A stretch of 64,000 nt of DNA, taken from positions 1-64,000 of the forward strand of contig JAKZSU010000012.1 in NCBI GenBank assembly GCA_047517485.1. The letters are read 5' to 3'. Of the stretch, positions 24,446-33,352 are shown piece by piece. Made by a program: the position numbers and the translations under genes. Position 1 is the stretch's first letter. Each line of letters opens with the position of its first letter. This stretch comes from JAKZSU01 sp047517485 (GTDB lineage: Bacteria; Pseudomonadota; Alphaproteobacteria; UBA7887). Under the pieces are notes generated by a model that saw nothing but the letters and a program-made list of their open reading frames with translations, searched no databases and had not been told where the DNA came from.

Positions 24446-25364
24446 TGGACACGCGATCCACCGGTGCGGCTTTGTCGCTCTCATCGGCGCCCCCAATGTC
24501 GGCAAGTCGACCTTGCTCAACTGGATGGTGGGCACCAAGGTTTCGATCGTCAGCCCCAAGGTGCAGACCACCCGCTCGCGCGTGCTCGGGATCGCGATGG
24601 CGGATGCGGCGCAGATTATTTTCATCGATACCCCGGGCGTGTTCGCGCCGAAAAAGCGGCTCGAGCGCGCCATGGTGTCGGCGGCGTGGGGCGGGGCGCG
24701 GGACGCCGACGAGATTGTCGTCTTGATCGACGCGCGGCGCGGTGTCGACAAGGATTCGCGGCTGATCATCGATCGCCTGCGCAATGACCGCCGATCCGCG
24801 ACTTTGGCGATCAACAAGGTCGATGCGGTGCGGCGCGATAGTCTGCTGGCGCTCGCCGCAGAACTCGACCGCGAGCGGATCGAGTCGGGCGAGCGCCTGT
24901 TCGCGGACTCGTTCATGATATCCGCGCTGACCGGCGATGGCGTGCCGGACCTCCGCGACTTTCTCGTCGCCCGGGTACCGGAAGGTCCCTGGCACTATCC
25001 CGAGGACCAGGCCGCCGACATGCCGCTGCGCCTGCTTGCCGCCGAGATCACCCGGGAAAAAGTCTTCATTCAGTTGTCGCAGGAACTGCCCTACGCCGTC
25101 GCCGTCGAGACCGAGGCGTGGGAGGATCGGGACGATGGCAGCACCCGCGTCGGCCAGATCATTTATGTGCGTCGCGACAGCCAGAAGATGATCGTGCTCG
25201 GCAAGGGGGGACGCCGGATCAAGGCGATCGGCAGCGCGTCGCGGCAGGATCTGGAGCAGATACTCGAGCACCGGGTTCATCTTTTCATTCACGTCAAGGT
25301 CCGCGAAGGATGGCAGGAAGATCGCGAGCGCTATCGCGACCTCGGCCTCGATTTCGACGTGTAG
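24438..25364 (+). CDS. era: GTPase Era
   Basis: This 308-residue Ras-like GTPase with a C-terminal KH domain helps mature 16S rRNA and the 30S subunit. G1 is GAPNVGKST (residues 17-25), G2 lies in VSPKVQTTRSRVLG, G3 is DTPGVF, G4 is NKVD and G5 is SALTG. The KH domain near the end contains IVLGKGGRRIKAIGSASRQDLE. The GTG start inside rnc gives the normal short N-terminus. The rnc-era-recO order is conserved. Confidence 0.97.
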   Translation: MSDGHAIHRCGFVALIGAPNVGKSTLLNWMVGTKVSIVSPKVQTTRSRVLGIAMADAAQIIFIDTPGVFAPKKRLERAMVSAAWGGARDADEIVVLIDARRGVDKDSRLIIDRLRNDRRSATLAINKVDAVRRDSLLALAAELDRERIESGERLFADSFMISALTGDGVPDLRDFLVARVPEGPWHYPEDQAADMPLRLLAAEITREKVFIQLSQELPYAVAVETEAWEDRDDGSTRVGQIIYVRRDSQKMIVLGKGGRRIKAIGSASRQDLEQILEHRVHLFIHVKVREGWQEDRERYRDLGLDFDV

Positions 25365-25370
25365 ACCGCC

Positions 25371-26120
25371 ATGGAGTGGCGCGAGGAAGCGGTCGTGCTG
25401 TCGAGCCGAAGACATGGCGAATCCGCCTTGATCGTCAGCGTGATGACCGAGGGGCATGGCCGCCATGCCGGGTTGATCCGCGGCGGCGGCGCGCGGGCGT
25501 CTCGCGGCGTGTTCCAGCCCGGCAATCAGATCGCCTGCGCCTGGCGCGCGCGTCTCGCCAGCCATCTCGGAACCTTCACCGCGGAATTGGTCAAACCGCG
25601 GGCCGCCGACCTGCTCGATGACGCGGGTCGCCTCGCCGGCTTGAGTTCGGCGTGCGCGGTCTTGGACACCATGTTGCCGGAGCGCCAACCCCATTCGGCG
25701 GTCTATCGCGGTTTGGTCGTGCTCCTCGATTCGCTGATCGACCGAGAACACGAAAGCGCGGCGTGGGGCGCCGCATACGTGGGTTGGGAATTGGGCGTGC
25801 TGCGCGAACTCGGCTTCGGCCTCGATTTGTCGTCGTGCGCCGCGACCGGGACGACCGAGGATTTGGTCTGGGTATCGCCGCGGACCGGTCGCGCGGTCTC
25901 GCGATCCGCCGGTGCTCGGTATGCCGACCGCATGCTGGTTTTGCCCGGATTTCTTGTCGGCGCCGAGCCCGCGACCATAGTCGCGATCCTCACGGGTCTC
26001 CGCTTGACCGGCCATTTTCTCGGCCGCCACGGGCTGCATGGCAAGGACACGTCCTTGCCTGCGGCGCGCGACCGCCTGTTGGCCATATTGGGGCGTGAAA
26101 CCCCCATATCTGGTGGTTGA
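25371..26120 (+). CDS. recO: DNA repair protein RecO
   Basis: This 249-residue recombination mediator loads RecA on SSB-coated DNA together with RecR. The N-terminal OB fold is recognisable from EWREEAVVLSSRRHGESALI and GHGRHAGLIRGGG, followed by FQPGNQI and a helical C-terminal domain with WELGVLRELGFGLDLSSCA. As in many alphaproteobacteria, only part of the zinc-ribbon cysteines is present (one cysteine in SSCA). It is six bases after era, with the usual order. Confidence 0.95.
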   Translation: MEWREEAVVLSSRRHGESALIVSVMTEGHGRHAGLIRGGGARASRGVFQPGNQIACAWRARLASHLGTFTAELVKPRAADLLDDAGRLAGLSSACAVLDTMLPERQPHSAVYRGLVVLLDSLIDREHESAAWGAAYVGWELGVLRELGFGLDLSSCAATGTTEDLVWVSPRTGRAVSRSAGARYADRMLVLPGFLVGAEPATIVAILTGLRLTGHFLGRHGLHGKDTSLPAARDRLLAILGRETPISGG

Positions 26121-26148
26121 TGTCAGTATTCCATGCTAGAAATTGAAT

Positions 26149-28377
26149 ATGGCCCGCAAGACTGATAGCGCCCAGATTATCCCCGTATCCCTCGCCGAGA
26201 GTTTGAGCGAACGCTATTTGTCGTATGCCATGTCGACGATCATGGCGCGCTCGCTGCCCGACGTTCGCGACGGCTTGAAACCTGTACATCGCCGTCTGCT
26301 TTACGCCATGCGGCAGCTCAAACTCGACCCCAAGTCCGGCTTCAAGAAATGCGCGCGGGTGGTTGGCGACGTGATCGGCAAATATCATCCGCACGGCGAA
26401 TCCGCTGTCTATGACGCGATGGTCCGCCTCGCGCAGGATTTCGCGGTGCGCTATCCGCTGGTCGACGGGCAGGGGAATTTCGGCAATGTCGACGGCGATG
26501 GCGCGGCGGCGATGCGCTATACCGAGGCCCGCCTGACCGATGTCGCCGAGGCCTTGCTCGAAGGGATCGACCAGGGCACGGTCGATTTTCGCGACACCTA
26601 TGATGGCGAGGAATCCGAGCCCGTGGTGTTGCCCGCGGCCTTTCCCAACCTGCTGGCCAACGGCGCCAACGGTATCGCGGTCGGCATGGCGACCTCGATT
26701 CCACCGCACAACGCGCATGAATTGTGTGACGCCCTGATCCACTTGATCAAGACGCCGAACGCGCGCATCGAGACCCTGGTCGACATGGTGCCGGGACCCG
26801 ATTTCCCCACCGGCGGGGTGCTGGTCGAAAGCCGCGCGGCGATCGTCGAGGCCTATGCCAGCGGGCGTGGCGCGTTTCGCGTGCGCAGTTGCTGGCAGCT
26901 CGAGAAAATCGGTCACGGTCAATATCAGATTATCGTCACCGAGCTGCCGTACCAGGTTCCCAAGGCGCGTTTGATCGAGAAAGTCGCCGACCTGATGGCG
27001 GCCAAGAAGCTGCCGTGGCTTAGCGATATCGTCGACGAATCAGCGGAAGACGTGCGCATCGTATTGGTGCCGAAATCGCGCGGCGTCAAAGCCGAGGCGT
27101 TGATGGAATCGTTGTTCCGCGTCACCGAGTTCGAGGCCAGGGTCTCGCTCAACCTCAATGTGCTCGACGCCGACAACCGCCCGCGTGTCATGTCGTTGCG
27201 CGATGCGCTGCAGGCGTTTCTCGACCATCGCCGGGTCGTGCTCCAGCGCCGAAGCGCCCATCGATTGGCCCAGATCGAACGTCGGCTCGAGGTCTTGGGC
27301 GGCTATTTGATCGCCTACGTCAATCTCGACGAAATGATCCGCATCATCCGCGAGGAGGATGAGCCCAAAGCGGTGATGATCGCGCGCTGGGACCTGAGCG
27401 AGGTCCAGGCCGAAGCCATCCTCAACATGCGATTGCGCAATTTGCGCAAACTCGAAGAAATCGAAATTCGCCAAGAGCTGATTGGTCTCAGCGACGAGCA
27501 AGCTGCGTTGGAGGCCTTGCTCGGCGACGAGAAGGCGCAGTGGCGGCGGATTACCGAAGAGATCAAGGGCATCCGTAAACGCTTCGGCAAGGACACCAAA
27601 CTGGGTGCGCGGCGAACCGAGATCGGCGCCGCGCCGACCGCCGAAATCGTTCCCCTCGAGGCGATGGTCGAGCGCGAACCGGTGACCGTGATCTGTACCG
27701 AAAAGGGGTGGATCCGCGCCGCCAGGGGGCATCTCGCCGACGATGTCGAGCTCAAGTTCAAGGAAGGCGATCGGTTATGGTTGCGGGTTCATGCCTATTC
27801 GACCGACAAAATTTTGGTCTTCGCGACCAACGGCCGGTTCTACACCCTCGGCTGTGATCGATTGCCCGGCGGACGCGGGTTCGGCGAGCCGTTGCGGATG
27901 ATGATCGAGCTCGGCAACGACCATGATCTGGTCGCCCTGATGGTGCAAATGCCCGAACGCCGCTATCTCGTGGCGGCCAGCGACGGGCGCGGATTTCTCG
28001 TCGATACCGACGGTGTGGTCGCGCAAAAACGCGCCGGCAAACAAGTGCTCAACGTCTCCGGCGAAGTCGAGGCGATACTCTGTGCGCCGGCCGACGGCGA
28101 CCATATCGCGGTGATCGGCGAGAACCACAAGCTCCTCGTCTTCAAGATCGACGAGGTGCCGGTGATGACCCGCGGGCGCGGCGTCATTCTCCAGAAATTC
28201 AAGGATGGCGGCCTGTCCGACGCCCGCGCCTTCGCGTTGTCCGATGGCTTGAGTTGCCGCCAGGGATCGCGCATTCGGACCTTTGTGCAAGCGGAAATCG
28301 ACGACTGGATCGGCCGTCGCGGCAACGCCGGACGCCTGGCGCCGAAGGGATTTCCAAAAAGCAACAGGTTCGCGTAA
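26149..28377 (+). CDS. parC: DNA topoisomerase IV subunit A
   Basis: This 742-residue breakage-reunion subunit of topoisomerase IV decatenates daughter chromosomes. The catalytic Tyr124 lies in [11 protein letters not shown]; the N-terminal [21 protein letters not shown] and [18 protein letters not shown] (quinolone-resistance region) are standard; C-terminal beta-pinwheel blades are visible from about residue 505 ([27 protein letters not shown]). I prefer the ATG to a TTG two codons earlier. The ParE subunit is encoded far away, at 59718-61691. Confidence 0.95.
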   Translation: MARKTDSAQIIPVSLAESLSERYLSYAMSTIMARSLPDVRDGLKPVHRRLLYAMRQLKLDPKSGFKKCARVVGDVIGKYHPHGESAVYDAMVRLAQDFAVRYPLVDGQGNFGNVDGDGAAAMRYTEARLTDVAEALLEGIDQGTVDFRDTYDGEESEPVVLPAAFPNLLANGANGIAVGMATSIPPHNAHELCDALIHLIKTPNARIETLVDMVPGPDFPTGGVLVESRAAIVEAYASGRGAFRVRSCWQLEKIGHGQYQIIVTELPYQVPKARLIEKVADLMAAKKLPWLSDIVDESAEDVRIVLVPKSRGVKAEALMESLFRVTEFEARVSLNLNVLDADNRPRVMSLRDALQAFLDHRRVVLQRRSAHRLAQIERRLEVLGGYLIAYVNLDEMIRIIREEDEPKAVMIARWDLSEVQAEAILNMRLRNLRKLEEIEIRQELIGLSDEQAALEALLGDEKAQWRRITEEIKGIRKRFGKDTKLGARRTEIGAAPTAEIVPLEAMVEREPVTVICTEKGWIRAARGHLADDVELKFKEGDRLWLRVHAYSTDKILVFATNGRFYTLGCDRLPGGRGFGEPLRMMIELGNDHDLVALMVQMPERRYLVAASDGRGFLVDTDGVVAQKRAGKQVLNVSGEVEAILCAPADGDHIAVIGENHKLLVFKIDEVPVMTRGRGVILQKFKDGGLSDARAFALSDGLSCRQGSRIRTFVQAEIDDWIGRRGNAGRLAPKGFPKSNRFA

Positions 28378-28387
28378 CCGACGAAGC

Positions 28388-29101
28388 CTATTCGGCGGCG
28401 AGTCCTTCGGCGTTCTCCACCGGCCGCGGCAGGCCGAGCCGCCCGAGCATCCGCTGTTTGACCACGGCGATCACCTGTTCGACCCGATCCGGCGAATAGC
28501 TGTCCCAACCAAGACTGCGCAAAATCACCGAATCCGTCTTGCAAAAAGTCAGGAAATCCCCCGCCAAGGCGGCGCTCAATACGCCCAGACGATCAGGGTC
28601 GGTCTCGCCGGTAGCGGCGGTCGCAAGTCTTTTCATGATCATGTTGGCGGGCTTGAAGACCGCTTCATAAATTGGTTCCTCGCCGCTCGGCAGGCTGCTC
28701 ATGGCGCGGATGAGCACCGTCACCCACCATTTCTCCCGCGCCGTCGGCAGCGCCGCGCCGAGGAAGGAGTCGACAAACCGCGACACCGCGCCGGCGAGTC
28801 GGTCGGGATCGCCGTCGGCCTCCTCTACGCCTTGCGACAGCGCCTCGAAAATGCCCCAGGTCTGGGTGGCGCAGGATGCGATGACGTGGTCGACGACAGC
28901 ATCCTGAAGCCCCTTCTTGCCGCCGAAATAATAGGCGATCGCCGCCAGATTGACGCCCGCGGCACTGGTGATCTCGCGCGTCGAGAACGCGGCGCCGCCG
29001 CGCTCGGCATAGAACACGCCGGCGGTATGGAGCAGCCTTTCTCGGCAGCAACGAGGGTTGCTACAGAGCGACTCGAGGATTTTCTCGACACCTTTGGGCA
29101 T
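28388..29101 (-). CDS. TetR/AcrR family transcriptional regulator, CerR-type C-terminus
   Basis: This 237-residue one-component repressor has an N-terminal TetR helix-turn-helix (residues 20-66: RERLLHTAGVFYAERGGAAF, REITSAAGVNLAAIAYYFGG, KKGLQDAVVDHV). The long ligand-binding domain has the length and pattern of CerR-like C-terminal domains. AAGGG stands before the ATG. It is preceded by a good promoter whose -35 element sits inside a palindrome, listed separately, so it very likely represses itself. No obvious target operon is adjacent, apart from the small secreted protein and TRAP genes to its right. Confidence 0.92.
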   Translation of the reverse strand: MPKGVEKILESLCSNPRCCRERLLHTAGVFYAERGGAAFSTREITSAAGVNLAAIAYYFGGKKGLQDAVVDHVIASCATQTWGIFEALSQGVEEADGDPDRLAGAVSRFVDSFLGAALPTAREKWWVTVLIRAMSSLPSGEEPIYEAVFKPANMIMKRLATAATGETDPDRLGVLSAALAGDFLTFCKTDSVILRSLGWDSYSPDRVEQVIAVVKQRMLGRLGLPRPVENAEGLAAE

Positions 29102-29133
29102 GGGCCCTTCACATCGGATCCGAACGCGCGCCG

Positions 29134-29161
29134 ACTATAGCCGACAGCTTACGCAGTGCAA
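29134..29161 (-). promoter_or_regulatory. Housekeeping-type promoter of the TetR gene
   Basis: On the minus strand TTGCAC (29161-29156) and TATAGT (29139-29134) are separated by 16 bases, close to the sigma-70 consensus. The predicted start of transcription is about 30 bases before the TetR ATG. The -35 box lies between the two half-sites of the adjacent palindrome. Confidence 0.65.
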
Positions 29162-29178
29162 GCACGTGTGTGCGTAAG
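29148..29178. promoter_or_regulatory. Palindromic operator candidate for the TetR regulator
   Basis: Exact 8-bp half-sites CTTACGCA (29148-29155) and TGCGTAAG (29171-29178) flank a 15-bp spacer that itself contains the small palindrome GTGCAAGCAC. The site covers the -35 box of the TetR promoter, the classical position for autorepression. That this regulator binds here is inferred from position only. Confidence 0.6.
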
Positions 29179-29184
29179 ATTTAG

Positions 29185-29214
29185 CCGCCTCCCCGCGGCG
29201 AAGCGGGGAGGCGG
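29185..29214 (-). terminator. Perfect 12-bp GC hairpin, possible terminator
   Basis: CCGCCTCCCCGC pairs perfectly with GCGGGGAGGCGG over a 6-base loop (GGCGAA). It lies downstream of the small secreted-protein gene and upstream of the TetR promoter, so it could insulate them. No T-run follows on either side, so a REP-like repeat is an equally good explanation. Confidence 0.5.
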
Positions 29215-29298
29215 TGAGCGAATCCGACCGTTTGTTTGCAGGCGCCGACGATGCGGCGTGGTCGCAGTCGCTCTACCCTAAATCCAGGCCGAATAGGG

Positions 29299-29634
29299 TC
29301 AGTGGCCGGCGGAGAGACCGCGCGGGTGCGTGTGCTCGGCGATCTCGCGACCGGTAAGCGGCGCGGTGACCACGGTCGGGCGTTCGTCGGTGGTGCCGTG
29401 GGCGAAGGTGGTGGCGCGGGTATTGGCGGTCGCGCGGCCGGTGGAGGGCGTGGTGGCCTTGCTGATTGCATTGACGGTCGCGGTCACCGCGGTCGTCGCG
29501 ACGGTCTTGGCATAAACGTTCGATGCCGGCATGGCATGGCTTGTCGCGATGAAAAACCCGCCGGCCATCGCCGTGGCAATCAGGGTTCGGGCAAAGGCGG
29601 AGGAGGTCTTGGTGAGGTTCGAGTGGCGGGTCAT
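29299..29634 (-). CDS. Small secreted Thr/Ala-rich hypothetical protein
   Basis: This 111-residue frame has a good signal peptide (LTKTSSAFARTLIATAMAGGFFIATSHAMPA). The mature part is very rich in threonine and alanine and ends with a His/Arg-containing tail (TGREIAEHTHPRG). AAGGGA lies nine bases before the ATG. I do not recognise a family. Composition bias means a spurious frame cannot be excluded, but the signal peptide and ribosome site favour a real gene. It ends before the GC hairpin at 29185-29214. Confidence 0.5.
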   Translation of the reverse strand: MTRHSNLTKTSSAFARTLIATAMAGGFFIATSHAMPASNVYAKTVATTAVTATVNAISKATTPSTGRATANTRATTFAHGTTDERPTVVTAPLTGREIAEHTHPRGLSAGH

Positions 29635-29922
29635 CGTTGCATTCCCTTACGGTTCCAGGCTCGTATCGTGGCGATGGCACAGCTATGACACGGCGTGCGC
29701 GCGCGTCCTATGAAGCGGCTCACGGTCGCGGTGTGAACTACTTCATAAGGACGCACATGGGTTTTCGGAAAGGCGCAAAAACCGCAGCAATTTATTCGAT
29801 TTTTCTGTCTTGGATCAGGTATTTCGTCGTCAGCGCCGCTTATCACTTGGTCTCGGAGGCGGAATTCAATAGGTTTGCCGCTCTGATGAGCGAATCCGTC
29901 GAACGCTGGGGTACCGCGCGCC
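29635..29922. other. Intergenic region before dctQ
   Basis: This 288-bp stretch is A/T-richer than its surroundings around 29780-29830. Frames on both strands exist, but none has a ribosome site or recognisable protein character. It should contain the promoter of the TRAP dctQM operon and, at its left end, that of the small secreted protein. Confidence 0.4.
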
Positions 29923-30465
29923 GTGAACGCACTGTTGGGCATAGCCCGATTTATCGATAATTTCAACGACCGGGTCGGCCGCGCCGTTGCCTGGCTAACG
30001 CTTCTCATGGTGATCGTGACCGTCATCATCGTGGTGCTGCGCTATGGCTTCAACATCGGCTTCATATGGATGCAGGAATCGGTGCGTTTCATGCATGCGT
30101 TCGTGTTCCTGCTCTGCGCCGCCTATACCTATCGCCATAACGAGCATGTTCGGGTCGACATTTTCTATCTCAAGATGAGCGAGCGCGGCAAAGCGTGGAT
30201 CGATTTGTTCGGCAATCTCGCCTTCATGATCCCGGTCTGTGGGGTCATCATCTGGTTCTCGATCGACTATGTGCTCAACAGCTGGTCCGCGCTGGAAGGC
30301 TCGCTCGAGGAGCGCGGGCTCCACGCCGTATTCCTGCTCAAGACCTGCATCTGGATTTTCGCCGGCACCATGATCGCCCAGGCGCTCTCGCGAATCATCC
30401 ACTGCATCGCCACCATCACCGGATTCGAGCACGAGTCTCCCGACACTCACGAGCACGCGTTGTAG
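29923..30465 (+). CDS. dctQ: TRAP transporter small permease (DctQ)
   Basis: This 180-residue inner-membrane protein has four transmembrane helices (starting near residues 20, 48, 93 and 138), the size and pattern of DctQ. Typical features are RVGRAVAWLTLLMVIVTVII, IWMQESVRFMHAFVFLLCAAY, and the HVRVDIFY motif after the second helix. It pairs with the large permease to take up an organic acid with a sodium gradient. The start is a GTG without a strong ribosome site. It is twelve bases ahead of dctM. Confidence 0.92.
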   Translation: MNALLGIARFIDNFNDRVGRAVAWLTLLMVIVTVIIVVLRYGFNIGFIWMQESVRFMHAFVFLLCAAYTYRHNEHVRVDIFYLKMSERGKAWIDLFGNLAFMIPVCGVIIWFSIDYVLNSWSALEGSLEERGLHAVFLLKTCIWIFAGTMIAQALSRIIHCIATITGFEHESPDTHEHAL

Positions 30466-30477
30466 GGGCGACGGCGG

Positions 30478-31869
30478 ATGGTCTACGAGTTTTTTGTCGT
30501 CGCCATGATCCTCACCTTGTGCGGCGCCCTGCTGCTGGGCTTCCCGGTCGCCTTCACCCTGTCCGGCGTCGCCCTGATCTTCGCCTATGTCGGCTTTGGC
30601 CTCGACCTGTTCGAACTGGCCTTCGTGCAAGCGTTGCCCAACCGCATCTACGGCATCATGACCAACGATCTGCTGATCGCGGTGCCGCTGTTCGTCTTCA
30701 TGGGCGTCATGCTCGAGCGCTCGAAACTCGCGGAAGCTTTGCTCGACACCATGGCGCTGTTGATGAGCGGGGTACGCGGTGGCCTCGGTATCGCGGTGTG
30801 CATCGTCGGTGCATTGTTGGCCGCTTCAACCGGTATTGTCGGTGCCACCGTGGTCACCATGGGTCTGCTTTCCTTGCCGACCATGTTGAAGCGCGGTTAT
30901 GGAGCGCCCATCGCCTGTGGCTCGATTTGCGCCGCTGGAACCCTGGGACAAATCATTCCGCCCTCGATCGTCCTCATCTTGCTCGGCGATCAGATTTCCG
31001 CTGCATATCAGCAGGCGCAGCTGGCGGCGGGAAATTTTGCCCCCGAACCAGTCTCGGTCGCCGATCTTTTCGTTGGCGCCTTGATCCCGGGCTTCGTTCT
31101 GGTCGGGCTCTATATCGTTTGGCAATTCGTCTACGCAACCATTTATCCTGACCAGATGCCGCCGGTGCCCGCCGAGGAACGCGCGGCGATCAAGCGTTCC
31201 GAGATGATTGGCCGGGTTCTTAAGGTCTTGATGCCGCCACTCATGTTGATCGTTCTCGTTCTCGGATCGATTCTGATTGGCTTGGCGACTCCGACCGAGG
31301 CTGCTGGGGTCGGCGCCATGGGGGCGATCGGGCTCGCCGCGTGGCGACGCCAGGTGACCTTGGTGAACCTGCGCGCGGTGATGCAATCGACCGCCAAGAT
31401 CTCGTCGATGGTTTTCGTCATTCTCATCGGCGCGCAACTGTTCAGCCTGGTTTTCCGCGGCTTCCAGGGCGACGAGATCGTTGCCGACTTCCTGCAAGGG
31501 CTGCCCGGCGGCATCTTCAGCGCCATGCTGCTGACCATGGTGCTGATGTTTCTGCTCGGCTTTTTCCTCGACTTTATCGAGATCGTATTCGTCGTCGTGC
31601 CGATCGTCGGCCCGGCGCTGCTGGCGCACGAGGGGATCAGCCCGGTGTGGTTCGCGATCATGATCGCGGTCAACATCCAGACCTCGTTCCTGACCCCGCC
31701 GTTCGGCTTCGCGCTGTTCTATTTGCGTGGCGTCGCGCCGGACTCGGTCAAAACCATCGACATCTATCGCGGCGTCGTGCCGTTCGTGTTCATTCAGCTC
31801 TTGATGCTGGGCATTCTCGCCGCGTTCCCGGCGATGGCGACCTGGCTACCGAAAGTGGTCTACGGCTAA
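30478..31869 (+). CDS. dctM: TRAP transporter large permease (DctM)
   Basis: This 463-residue large TRAP permease has about twelve membrane helices. Family signatures include LLGFPVAFTLSGVALIFAYV, GIMTNDLLIAVPLFVFMGVML, ALLAASTGIVGATVVTMGL, GSICAAGTLGQIIPPSIVLI, and near the end NIQTSFLTPPFGFALFYLRG. With DctQ it forms the channel. Its likely periplasmic partners are the three TakP-like binding proteins encoded convergently just downstream. An inverted repeat follows the stop codon. Confidence 0.95.
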   Translation: MVYEFFVVAMILTLCGALLLGFPVAFTLSGVALIFAYVGFGLDLFELAFVQALPNRIYGIMTNDLLIAVPLFVFMGVMLERSKLAEALLDTMALLMSGVRGGLGIAVCIVGALLAASTGIVGATVVTMGLLSLPTMLKRGYGAPIACGSICAAGTLGQIIPPSIVLILLGDQISAAYQQAQLAAGNFAPEPVSVADLFVGALIPGFVLVGLYIVWQFVYATIYPDQMPPVPAEERAAIKRSEMIGRVLKVLMPPLMLIVLVLGSILIGLATPTEAAGVGAMGAIGLAAWRRQVTLVNLRAVMQSTAKISSMVFVILIGAQLFSLVFRGFQGDEIVADFLQGLPGGIFSAMLLTMVLMFLLGFFLDFIEIVFVVVPIVGPALLAHEGISPVWFAIMIAVNIQTSFLTPPFGFALFYLRGVAPDSVKTIDIYRGVVPFVFIQLLMLGILAAFPAMATWLPKVVYG

Positions 31870-32235
31870 ACGGAAGATTTATTTGATCGAACGCTGGTCG
31901 CGCCGCGTTTTGCCTTTCCGGCTGATAACCATCCGCCGCGATCTCGACTGTTGGCGAGCGGCGGCGCGACCATCGATACGGATTCGATTTTAGATCTTCA
32001 CCCAGTATGAGCGGAGACCACTATATCGAGCAAGTTTATCGAGAAGATAACTTAGGCTCATTGTCGGTGGTTCGGCCCCACGCCGCCCCTTCGGCACCCA
32101 TTTCCCAGTCGAGAAAACTGGATATAGAACTAAATCACCGGTTGTCAACATGCCGGAAACACAACATTATCCCGAAATTATGGCATAGAATCCAATCTAT
32201 GGATGTACGGGTAAATCGACCGCCGGGAAACCGGT
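31870..32235. other. Convergent intergenic region with an 11-bp inverted repeat
   Basis: These 366 bp separate the ends of dctM and the first binding-protein gene. GGTCGCGCCGC at 31896-31906 is exactly inverted at 31961-31971, a stem with a 54-base loop that could end or stabilise the dctM transcript. Near 32218-32236 a small GACCG/CGGTC hairpin lies at the stop of the opposite gene. The middle is A/T-rich without a credible gene. Confidence 0.4.
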
Positions 32236-33327
32236 CTAAGACGCCCGATCGTTCATGTATCCTTGTTCGGCGAACGGCGCGCGCGCCACCGATTCGGCGC
32301 GGAACTTGGCCCAGCTTTCATAGATTCGCTTGGCCAGTTCGCCTTCGTTCGCGGTTTCGCTGACCACGTCGTGTGACGCCGCGAACATCGCTTTCACGAC
32401 ATCTTTCGGAAAGCTGCCGATCTTCACGCCATGGACCTCGACAAGCTTGGTTTGCGCCGCGCTGTTGCCGGCGGTGAATTCGCTCAAAGTGTAGCTCGTC
32501 TCGGCGGTGCAGGCGGCCTCGACGATCGCCTGCAGATCTTTCGGCAGCTCTTCGTATTTGTCTTTCGCCACGATGACCTCGATCGACGAGCTCGGCTCAT
32601 GAAAGCCCGGTCCGTAATAATATTTGGCGATCTTGTGAAAGCCGAACGCGAGATCGTTCCACGGTCCGACCCACTCGGTGGCATCGATCACCCCCGATTG
32701 CAGCGCCGGCATGATCTCGCCGCCGGGCATATTGACCGCGGTCACGCCCAACCGGTTGATCACCTCCGCGCCGAGGCCGGGCATCCGCATTTTCAAGCCC
32801 TTGAGGTCGTCCAGCCCGTTGATTTCCTTCTGAAACCAACCGCCCATCTGCACCCCCGAGCCGCCCGCCAGGAAGGCTCTCAGCCCGAATTCCGCATACA
32901 ATTCGTCCCACAGCTTCTGGCCGCCGCCGTGATAGATCCAGCCCATGTGCTCCTGGTGGGTCAGGCCACCCGGCACGGTGCAGAAGAACGGTGTGCTCTT
33001 GTGCTTGGCGACCCAGTAGTAAGACGCGTCGTGGCTCATCTCGGCGATGCCCTCGCGCACCGCGTCGAAGGCTTCGAAAGCGGGCACCAGTTCGCCCGCC
33101 GCGTACAGCCGGATATCCATCCGTCCATCCGACATGGTCTTGATGCGGTCGGCCACCCGCTGCGCACCGGTGCCGAGGCCAGGGAAATTCTTCGGCCAAG
33201 TGGTCACCATTTTCCACCGCACATTGCCCTGGGCGATCGCCGGTGCGGGAAGGGCGGATGCCGCCGCGGCCGAACCTGCCGCCGCGCCAACCAGAAAACG
33301 CCGTCGAGCGTTGGATTTGACCGTCAT
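32236..33327 (-). CDS. TRAP substrate-binding protein, TakP-like (copy 1)
   Basis: This 363-residue periplasmic binding protein belongs to the TakP type (2-oxo-acid binding). A twin-arginine-like signal (RRRFLVGAAAGSAAAASALP) precedes WKMVTTWPKNFPGLGTGAQR. Diagnostic segments are YAAGELVPAFEAFDAV, TAVNMPGGEIMPALQSG, DATEWVGPWNDLAFGFHK and AKYYYGPGFHEP. It is the last of three tandem paralogues on this strand, 25 bases after copy 2. GGGGA precedes the ATG. The transporter partner is probably the convergent dctQM pair. Confidence 0.95.
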   Translation of the reverse strand: MTVKSNARRRFLVGAAAGSAAAASALPAPAIAQGNVRWKMVTTWPKNFPGLGTGAQRVADRIKTMSDGRMDIRLYAAGELVPAFEAFDAVREGIAEMSHDASYYWVAKHKSTPFFCTVPGGLTHQEHMGWIYHGGGQKLWDELYAEFGLRAFLAGGSGVQMGGWFQKEINGLDDLKGLKMRMPGLGAEVINRLGVTAVNMPGGEIMPALQSGVIDATEWVGPWNDLAFGFHKIAKYYYGPGFHEPSSSIEVIVAKDKYEELPKDLQAIVEAACTAETSYTLSEFTAGNSAAQTKLVEVHGVKIGSFPKDVVKAMFAASHDVVSETANEGELAKRIYESWAKFRAESVARAPFAEQGYMNDRAS

Positions 33328-33352
33328 TTTTATTCCCCTGTCTCGGTTTGAA

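Noticed and set aside
29637..29960. A 107-codon plus-strand frame before dctQ, and a minus-strand frame over the same place
   Set aside because: Neither shows a ribosome site, signal peptide or known motif; the dctQ GTG start lies within the first.
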